The notes beneath the pieces were generated by a model. That model saw only the letters and a list, made by a program, of their open reading frames with translations, was not told where the DNA came from and did not search any database. This document shows, piece after piece, positions 23,821-28,886 of a DNA stretch of 28,886 nucleotides. The DNA is taken from assembly GCA_900543515.1 (NCBI GenBank), contig UQRW01000025.1:1-28886 (forward strand), given 5' to 3'. A program made the translations under genes and the position numbers. The DNA is from an uncultured Collinsella sp. Its GTDB lineage: Bacteria > Actinomycetota > Coriobacteriia > Coriobacteriales > Coriobacteriaceae. Within the stretch, counting starts at the first letter, position 1. Each line of letters starts with the position of its first letter.

Positions 23821-24537
23821 ATGCTGCGTGCGATGATTGTGGATGATGAGGCGCCGGCTCGCTCGGAGCTTCGCTTCCTGCTCGAGCAAACGGGCAAGAT
23901 CGGCACGATCACGGAGGCGTCGAGCGTCCGCTCCGCCATCGAGATGCTTATGGAAAGTCGCGTGGATGTCGTGTTTCTCGATATCTCGATGCCCGGTGCC
24001 TCGGGCCTGCAACTTGCCGAGGCGCTGCATAAGCTCAAAAATCCGCCGGCGATCGTGTTTGTGACTGCGTATAGTGACCATGCGGTCGAGGCATTCGACG
24101 TGGATGCCGTCGATTATCTGATGAAGCCGGTCGAGGAAGCTCGCTTGGATCGCGCGATCGAGAAGGTCATGCAACGCGCCAAGCCGGTTACGGACAGCAA
24201 GGTGACCATCGAGCGTATCCCGGTGGAAAAGGGCGGCCGCAAGGTGCTCATTCCCGTGGACGACATTCGCTTTATCATGGCCAAGGACGATTACTCCTGC
24301 ATCTATACCGTCGATGATCGCTTTTTGTCGACGACCTCGCTGGCGCAGTTTGAGGCCAAGCTCTGCGACTTTGGCTTCTTCCGTGTTCACCGCCGCTATA
24401 TCGTCAACTTGGCGTGCGTTACGGACGTCGAGACGGTGCCCTCGGGCGCCATCCAGCTGGGCATTACGGGCGTCGACGAACGCGTGCCGGTTTCGCGCCG
24501 CCGCGTCGTGCCGCTCAAGAAGGCTCTGAGTCTCTAG
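23821..24537 (+). CDS. LytTR-family response regulator, second copy
   Basis: A 238-residue receiver-LytTR protein. It has acidic pair Asp8-Asp9, phosphoacceptor Asp54 in FLDISMPG and Lys102 in LMKPVEEARL. The LytTR domain (about 130-236) has IRFIMAKDDYSCIYT, FFRVHRRYIVNLA and VPVSRRRVVPLKKAL. It is clearly related to the regulator at 17917. I chose ATG at 23821; GAAAGG lies about 11 bases upstream and family members begin with this short strand. The 72-bp gap after the kinase contains a hairpin-forming sequence (about 23759-23803). Its target genes are unknown; autoregulation of the glycosyltransferase operon is possible. Confidence 0.94.
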   Translation: MLRAMIVDDEAPARSELRFLLEQTGKIGTITEASSVRSAIEMLMESRVDVVFLDISMPGASGLQLAEALHKLKNPPAIVFVTAYSDHAVEAFDVDAVDYLMKPVEEARLDRAIEKVMQRAKPVTDSKVTIERIPVEKGGRKVLIPVDDIRFIMAKDDYSCIYTVDDRFLSTTSLAQFEAKLCDFGFFRVHRRYIVNLACVTDVETVPSGAIQLGITGVDERVPVSRRRVVPLKKALSL

Positions 24538-24544
24538 CACACTG

Positions 24545-24593
24545 GCCCCACAGCCCTGTAGACCCATCGTCTGCGGAGCCGTGGGGCTTTTTT
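24545..24593 (+). terminator. Terminator of the glycosyltransferase/two-component operon
   Basis: GCCCCACAGC (24545-24554) pairs with GCCGTGGGGC (about 24578-24587, one mismatch), followed by six T residues. It lies just after the response regulator stop. Confidence 0.85.
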
Positions 24594-24632
24594 GTATGTA
24601 TCTGCCGAATCGTTTTTTGCGGAAGGGATCCC

Positions 24633-25100
24633 ATGAACAGCGCAAGCGCCAAGCGCATCGACATCATCTCGGACACCCACGGCTATTTATCGCCTGCGCT
24701 CTTGGATGAGCTTGAGGGCGCAGACCTGATCATCCACGCCGGCGACCTCACGTCAGAGATGGACTACGAGCACCTATGCACCATCGCCCCCGTGCGGGCC
24801 GTACTGGGCAACAACGATTACTACCGCGACTACGGTCCCGATGTAGACCGTCTTGCGCTCTTTACCTACGAAGGCCTCAAATTCGCCGTAGCCCACTACC
24901 GCGAAGACCTTCCGGTGGGATCCGTAGACGTAGCCATCAATGGTCACACCCACGTAACCAAAGAAGCCCAAGTGGGCCGTTGTTTAGTCCTCAACCCGGG
25001 CAGCGCTAGCTACCCCAGAGGCACCCGAGGCCCCACCATGGCCAGAATGCTAGTAAAAGACGGCAAGATCATAAGCACCAAATTTATTGATCTAGAGTAA
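24633..25100 (+). CDS. YfcE/MJ0936-type metallophosphoesterase
   Basis: A 155-residue calcineurin-like phosphoesterase of the small YfcE/MJ0936 family, which hydrolyses phosphodiesters in vitro; the natural substrate is unknown. Metal-binding motifs in order: ISDTHG (Asp and His), HAGDLT (Asp), LGNND (Asn and Asp), VAHY (His), NGHTHV (two His). The closing NPGSASYPRG is a family signature. Length is normal. I chose ATG at 24633, preceded by GGAAGGGA; the longer open frame to 24414 overlaps the response regulator and terminator and is not coding. From about 24880 on, codon use shifts toward A-ending codons compared with neighbours. Confidence 0.93.
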   Translation: MNSASAKRIDIISDTHGYLSPALLDELEGADLIIHAGDLTSEMDYEHLCTIAPVRAVLGNNDYYRDYGPDVDRLALFTYEGLKFAVAHYREDLPVGSVDVAINGHTHVTKEAQVGRCLVLNPGSASYPRGTRGPTMARMLVKDGKIISTKFIDLE

Positions 25101-25109
25101 CCACAACAA

Positions 25110-25139
25110 AAACGGGGGATGCAAATGCGTCCCCCGTTT
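25110..25139. terminator. Bidirectional-type terminator hairpin
   Basis: AAACGGGGGA (25110-25119) pairs with TCCCCCGTTT (25130-25139), 10 bp perfect with a 10-base loop, directly after the phosphoesterase gene. The T run is short on the plus strand; the complement of CAACAAAAAC gives a better T run on the minus strand. Confidence 0.75.
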
Positions 25140-25257
25140 CCATTTGAGCCAAAGGCAGAGCTTCAACAAAAACAATCAGACCAACCCCGCCGAGGAGCAC
25201 GCGGGCTAGCCGCGCAGCGGCGCACGCCCGCAAAACTGGTTGAATAATGTGACGGCA

Positions 25258-25400
25258 GGGAGGGCTTCCGGGGCTGAGGGCGGGGGTTAAGTTTGTCGCG
25301 AGTTCCGCACGCAAAGGAAAGCACTTAATGTGCTTTCCGTCTTGCGCAGGACTGTAGAGCAGCAAACTTAACCCCCGCCCTCAGCCCCGGAAGCCCTCCC
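25258..25400. repeat. 37-bp perfect inverted repeat with a nested hairpin
   Basis: Positions 25258-25294 are the exact reverse complement of 25364-25400. The 69-base interior holds a second hairpin, GGAAAGCAC (25316-25324) with GTGCTTTCC (25330-25338), flanked by a CGCAA/TTGCG pairing. The whole can fold as one long rod with an inner stem-loop, in RNA or as a cruciform in DNA. No gene is present in 25101-25508. It may be a REPIN/MITE-like element or a highly structured RNA. Confidence 0.85.
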
Positions 25401-25508
25401 GGATGGCCCCAAAAAATTTTTCAAAAAAGTTGTTGCGCGCCGGACAGACTTCTGTGTATACTAATCCCCGCAGCGCACGCGAGCGGAAACAAACGCGAAC
25501 GTCTGCCT

Positions 25509-25586
<78 letters not shown>

Positions 25587-25594
25587 ACGCAATT

Positions 25595-25622
25595 AAAGCC
25601 ACGTCTTCGGACGTGGCTTTTT
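25595..25622 (+). terminator. Terminator of tRNA-Asp
   Basis: AAAGCCACGTC (25595-25605), TTCG tetraloop, GACGTGGCTTT (25610-25620), then further T residues. An 11-bp perfect stem. Confidence 0.92.
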
Positions 25623-25939
25623 GCGTTTAATGGGATATTGATCCACGCCCTAATATCTAAAACCACATCTCTCCAAATCTCATCTCCCATTCGCGAATAA
25701 AGCCCAACTGATATATATGTTCAAACAAGGCGTTTGTTGCACAACACCTGTTTAATGGGGTAGGGGGTTAGGTTATACTAAGTTTCACTGTAGGCCGGTA
25801 TTGATGTAATCAGCTTCAGGCTCGGCATCCAGTGGACACCCGATTTGCTATTTGGCTGTCCTGACGTTCGTTTGGCGTCTCGACGTAAGCTCGGCCCCGG
25901 AGCCCGTTCGGGCTGTTCCTATTCCTTGAAAGGGGAAAA
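25623..25939 (+). promoter_or_regulatory. Upstream region of the Rrf2-family gene
   Basis: No gene is seen in this 317-bp gap. A TATACT element (25774-25779) could be a -10 box; the -35 position is weak (TTTAAT at 25751), as expected for a regulated promoter. A dyad TGTTG-CA-CAACA (25735-25746) lies just upstream and is a candidate operator, perhaps for the Rrf2 protein itself. A small hairpin AGCCCG/CGGGCT lies near 25899-25912, before the GAAAGGGG ribosome binding site. Confidence 0.35.
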
Positions 25940-26425
25940 ATGGACATATCGAGAAAGACTGACTATGCCCTTCGCATGCTTGCGATGCTTGCCGAGGAGC
26001 CGGAGCGGTTGCTTTCTGTTCGCACTGCCGCCGAAGAGGTCAACGTGCCCTATTCGTTCGCGCGTTCGATCCAGCATGGCTTGGTTCAGGCTGGCATCGT
26101 GGAGAGCCTGCGTGGCGTCCATGGCGGCATGCGTCTTAAAGTCAGTCCGGACGACGTCACCATTCGTCAGGTCGTCGAGGCCGTTCAGGGCCCTATGGTT
26201 ATGAATGATTGCACCGCACCCGATGGTGACTGTGCACGCATGGGCACGTGCTGCTATCATCCCCTGTGGGCCGGAGCTCAGGCGTTGATGCGCGACTACC
26301 TCGATTCCGTTTCGCTCGGCGACATCGTCGCTCACCGCCAGTTCCCGGCCGTCGATCCCAAGTTCGCCGACCGCGAAGCGTTTCCCGAGTACGCCACCTG
26401 CGCGTGCGCTTACCGGGAGGAATAG
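25940..26425 (+). CDS. Rrf2-family transcription regulator with Fe-S-type cysteines
   Basis: A 161-residue regulator of the Rrf2 family (IscR, NsrR, RirA relatives). The N-terminal winged helix (about 1-65) has ISRKTDYALRMLAML, the wing-region VPYSFARSIQHGLVQAGIV and SLRGVHGGMRL, all diagnostic. The cysteines Cys91, Cys98 and Cys104/105 in NDCTAPDGDCARMGTCCYH fit the three-cysteine pattern that holds a [2Fe-2S] or [4Fe-4S] cluster, so it likely senses iron-sulfur state, nitric oxide or oxygen. The C-terminus has an extra CACAY. GAAAGGGG precedes the ATG. It is 21 bp before the glycosylase gene and probably co-transcribed with it. Confidence 0.93.
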   Translation: MDISRKTDYALRMLAMLAEEPERLLSVRTAAEEVNVPYSFARSIQHGLVQAGIVESLRGVHGGMRLKVSPDDVTIRQVVEAVQGPMVMNDCTAPDGDCARMGTCCYHPLWAGAQALMRDYLDSVSLGDIVAHRQFPAVDPKFADREAFPEYATCACAYREE

Positions 26426-26446
26426 CGCCGCATAAGGAGCATAGCC

Positions 26447-27352
26447 ATGATTCAGGACCCCTTTCGTTCGATGATTCGTTCGGAAGGGGTCCTGCGTTAT
26501 CGCGACCTTCCGTGGCGCCGCACACGCGATCCGTACATCATTTGGCTTTCTGAGGTCATGCTGCAGCAAACGCAGGTGCCGCGTGTGGAGGCGCGCATGC
26601 CGGTGTGGCTCGATCGTTTTCCGACCGTGCAGGCGCTTGCCCAGGCCGCGCCTTCCGATGTTTTGGACGCTTGGCAGGGGATGGGCTACAACCGACGCGC
26701 TCTGGCGCTCCACAAGGCCGCTCAGCGCGTTGTGGAAGACTGGGACGGGGAGTTTCCACACGAGACGCGTGACTTGGTCGCTCTGCCTGGTATTGGCCCG
26801 GCAACGGCGCAGGGTATCCGGTCGTTTGCGTTTGATCTTCCGGGCGTGTATCTGGAGACCAATGTGCGCACGGTCTTTCTGCATCACTTCTTTCCCGATG
26901 TACCGGCTGTTCCCGATCGCGAGCTGGTGCCGCTGATTCAGGCGGCCTGTCCGGCGGCCCCCGGTGCGTCGGCGGACGAGATCGCTCCCTTTGCCGTGCC
27001 GCTCGATGATGCCGACACGCCGCGCGCGTGGTATTACGCGTTGCTAGATTACGGCGCATATCTAAAAAAGACGTTGCCCAATCCGTCCAGGCGGTCGGCG
27101 GGCTATAGCCGTCAGTCCAAGTTTGAGGGCTCGCGTCGCCAAAAGCGCGCGCATATCGTGCGTATGTTGCTGGCAGCGCGCGATGGGCAGCCGGCGGGGA
27201 TTACGCTTGCTGATGCCGTGGTGGGCGTTAACGAGATGGAAGCGGCAGCCGGTCGCGGGCCGGTCGAGTGCGACTTGATCGCGGGCATTCTAGCTGACCT
27301 GGAGCGCGAGGGCTTTTGCCGAGCCGAGGACGATCGTTGGTTGAGTGTGTAG
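26447..27352 (+). CDS. MutY/Nth-superfamily adenine glycosylase-like protein lacking Fe-S cysteines
   Basis: A 301-residue HhH-GPD DNA glycosylase related to MutY, which removes adenine mispaired with 8-oxoguanine. N-terminal LPWRRTRDPYIIWLSEVMLQ includes the MutY-type catalytic Glu36. The helix-hairpin-helix is LPGIGPATAQGI (113-124). The usual catalytic Asp region reads YLETNVRTV, with Glu137 where MutY has Asp. The C-terminal Fe-S cysteine loop is replaced by LKKTLPNPSRRSAGYSRQSK, and there is no C-terminal NUDIX-like domain. This matches a divergent clade I recall being labelled adenine glycosylase; activity is less sure than in true MutY. AAGGAG precedes the ATG. A hairpin covers codons 2-16. 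Confidence 0.85.
   Translation: MIQDPFRSMIRSEGVLRYRDLPWRRTRDPYIIWLSEVMLQQTQVPRVEARMPVWLDRFPTVQALAQAAPSDVLDAWQGMGYNRRALALHKAAQRVVEDWDGEFPHETRDLVALPGIGPATAQGIRSFAFDLPGVYLETNVRTVFLHHFFPDVPAVPDRELVPLIQAACPAAPGASADEIAPFAVPLDDADTPRAWYYALLDYGAYLKKTLPNPSRRSAGYSRQSKFEGSRRQKRAHIVRMLLAARDGQPAGITLADAVVGVNEMEAAAGRGPVECDLIAGILADLEREGFCRAEDDRWLSV
26453..26494 (+). other. Hairpin over the first codons of the glycosylase gene
   Basis: CAGGACCCCTT (26453-26463) pairs perfectly with AAGGGGTCCTG (26484-26494); the loop contains TTCGTTCG twice. It begins three bases after the start codon, so the folded RNA would hinder initiation. Confidence 0.6.
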
Positions 27353-27466
27353 CCCGCTCAAATCTGAAGAACGGGATTGTAAGGTTTAAATTCGCGGCTT
27401 GAGGGCATCCTAAAGACAAGGTCGCTCGAAGCCTACGGGCGGCATGCGTTGAAGGGAAGTACACCT

Positions 27467-28006
27467 ATGGATTTTGAGAATTCCCAAACCAAGAAGAACC
27501 TCGAGACCGCTTTTGCCGGTGAGTCCCAGGCACACACCAAGTATCGCTACTATGCATCCAAGGCCAAAAAGGACGGCTACGTTCAGATCTCGAATATTTT
27601 TGCCGAGACGGCGGGCAACGAGTCCGAGCACGCCAAGCTGTGGTTTAAGTATCTGCACGACGGCGCCGTCCCCGATACCCTGGACAATCTGCGTGATGCC
27701 GCTGCGGGCGAGAACTATGAGTGGACCACGATGTACGACGAGTTTGCCAAGACCGCCGAGGAGGAGGGCTTTGCCGAGATCGCCGCGAAGTTCCGTGGTG
27801 TCGCCGCCGTCGAGAAGGCGCACGAGGAGCGCTACAACAAGCTCGTCGAGCGCATCGAGTCGGGCGAGGTGTTTGAGCGCGAGGGCGTGAAGGTGTGGAA
27901 GTGCCTGAACTGCGGGCACCTGCACGTTGGTGCCGAGGCGCCTGAGGTGTGCCCGGTGTGTAACCACCCGAAGGCGTACTTTGAGGAGCAGGTGGTGAAC
28001 TACTAG
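27467..28006 (+). CDS. rbr: Rubrerythrin
   Basis: A 179-residue rubrerythrin that reduces hydrogen peroxide in anaerobes. The N-terminal ferritin-like four-helix domain has diiron ligands Glu19, the ESEH pair Glu52/His55, Glu92 and Glu116 with His119 in VEKAHEERY. The C-terminal rubredoxin-like domain (about 143-179) has Cys146/Cys149 in CLNCG and Cys162/Cys165 in CPVCN, holding one iron. I chose ATG at 27467; GAAGGGAAG lies about 8 bases before it, and an in-frame start at 27449 precedes that site. It stands 114 bp after the glycosylase gene and has its own leader, but it fits the same oxidative-damage theme. Confidence 0.96.
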   Translation: MDFENSQTKKNLETAFAGESQAHTKYRYYASKAKKDGYVQISNIFAETAGNESEHAKLWFKYLHDGAVPDTLDNLRDAAAGENYEWTTMYDEFAKTAEEEGFAEIAAKFRGVAAVEKAHEERYNKLVERIESGEVFEREGVKVWKCLNCGHLHVGAEAPEVCPVCNHPKAYFEEQVVNY

Positions 28007-28027
28007 CGCTTGGCGCTGGCGTGAGCT

Positions 28028-28112
28028 GGGCCGGGAGGGCCGGACTACCTTCCCTCCTCGCTCACGGCTTCGCAGGGTCGCGTTGAGGGAAGGCAAACCG
28101 GCCTCCCGCCCC
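28028..28112. repeat. Long imperfect inverted repeat between convergent genes
   Basis: CCTTCCCTC (28048-28056) pairs perfectly with GAGGGAAGG (28085-28093). Outside it, 28028-28043 pairs with 28098-28112 with a bulge and a mismatch. The structure fills the gap between rubrerythrin (plus) and the membrane protein (minus) and may help end both transcripts, although T runs are lacking. Confidence 0.6.
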
Positions 28113-28137
28113 GCGCTCCGCAGTCGATGAAGGTTAA

Positions 28138-28770
28138 TTACATGCCCGCAAGGCCTCGAGAGGCGGTGGCGCACATAAACGCCAGGACGAGAATCACAAG
28201 CGACCCAGCGATATCCGCCAGCACGCCCGCAACACGACGCTCAAACAACCAGCTCTCAAAGTGCGGGGCGACGTTGCGCCAAACACGCCACAGCAAGATG
28301 CCCATACCGATGACGCCTGGGATATTGAGCAGTAGGATCTCGGAGCACAAAAGACCGATCAGGTTGCCGGCGGCAAAACCAGCGTCGCCCTCGCAGTATT
28401 TGCGATAAATCATGTACAACATGTACGCCACAAACGGCTGCAGGCACGCAGAGATAAACGTAACCACCATCGAGGGGTCCTGAGAAAAGACATCGGTGAG
28501 TTTATCGACACTCGTGGCATCTTTCGAAGCCAAGAACAAGCCAATGACCACCACGGGCACCACGCCCAAGATAACCTCGACCAGAGTAAACAACTTAGCA
28601 GTCAGATCCTCGCTAGCCGTATTGAGGTGAGGCGCCCACTCAGGATGAGCATGCGCGCCAACCTTCTTGTCCTTCTCGACACGATCGACCTTTTTACCCT
28701 CGGCAACCCGACGACCAGGATCCTTGCGAGTTCCCGCCGCAGCAACCCGAGCCCGAGACTTCTTACCCAT
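28138..28770 (-). CDS. Four-helix membrane protein of unknown function
   Basis: A 210-residue protein I cannot name. The N-terminal 55 residues are soluble and strongly basic (many Lys and Arg). Four hydrophobic segments follow: about 60-81, 101-122, 134-162 (long, possibly re-entrant or two short helices) and 183-202. No catalytic motif is visible. A short WRVWRNVAPHFESWLFERR loop precedes the last helix. I chose ATG at 28770 (MGKKSRARV); an ATG at 28785 would add five residues including two cysteines, with the GGGGTG that could bind ribosomes lying inside them. Its promoter should lie in the last 100 bp of the window, where I see no clear elements. Confidence 0.8.
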   Translation of the reverse strand: MGKKSRARVAAAGTRKDPGRRVAEGKKVDRVEKDKKVGAHAHPEWAPHLNTASEDLTAKLFTLVEVILGVVPVVVIGLFLASKDATSVDKLTDVFSQDPSMVVTFISACLQPFVAYMLYMIYRKYCEGDAGFAAGNLIGLLCSEILLLNIPGVIGMGILLWRVWRNVAPHFESWLFERRVAGVLADIAGSLVILVLAFMCATASRGLAGM

Positions 28771-28886
28771 ACAAAAACACCCCATCAGGTAGTAGATAAA
28801 CTAAAAGTCGCCACCCAGTGTACCCCACCCATGAACGGTGCCGTCCCAACCAGTCCCCATACAAAAACGTGCCGCCCCGATAGGGG

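Noticed and set aside
24414..24632. N-terminal extension of the phosphoesterase frame
   Set aside because: It overlaps the response regulator and its terminator, and the real gene begins after a GGAAGGGA site at 24633.

Overview
The window looks like a chromosomal segment of a gut actinobacterium of the class Coriobacteriia, most likely Collinsella. This is an inference from about 60% GC coding sequence, strong GGAGG-type ribosome binding sites, many phosphotransferase and peptide/amino-acid uptake genes, an anaerobe-type rubrerythrin, and overall protein style; no rRNA or other decisive marker is present.

Layout. Positions 170-1531 (minus) hold an AAA ATPase of the AAA_14/DUF4143 type, with three 17-bp direct repeats directly upstream. 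Positions 1774-2717 (minus) hold an unknown gene and a DUF3830 gene, followed by a 600-bp AT-rich gap and a stand-alone carbamate kinase (3320-4282). Positions 4716-10212 form a complete lic/cel-type beta-glucoside system: a PRD/EIIA-containing LicR-type activator, PTS EIIA, EIIB and EIIC of the lactose/cellobiose family, and a GH1 6-phospho-beta-glucosidase. The terminator of this operon is split by an intact 1449-bp IS3-family (IS150-like) element inserted in its loop with a CTT target duplication. The lic block plus the IS is bracketed by near-identical REP-like repeat clusters (4405-4567 and 11757-12119).

Positions 12118-13152 (minus) encode a membrane-anchored C39-like peptidase. From 13514 to 18651 lie an APC permease, a metal-dependent amidohydrolase, and a LytS-type sensor kinase with its LytTR response regulator. 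A zinc-dependent phospholipase C-like protein and a UMF1-type MFS transporter follow. A second, paralogous kinase/LytTR pair comes next, with its kinase translationally coupled to a GT2-like glycosyltransferase (21221-24537). A small metallophosphoesterase precedes a 37-bp perfect inverted repeat and tRNA-Asp(GTC).

The right end (25940-28006) reads as a redox/oxidative-damage group: an Rrf2 regulator with Fe-S-type cysteines, an atypical MutY-like glycosylase without Fe-S cysteines, and a rubrerythrin. A four-helix membrane protein closes the window on the minus strand.

The most unusual items are the IS in the terminator loop, the direct REP clusters bracketing the sugar operon, the nested 37-bp inverted repeat, the duplicated LytTR modules, and the divergent glycosylase with a hairpin over its first codons. 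I saw no CRISPR array, prophage or recognisable defence island.
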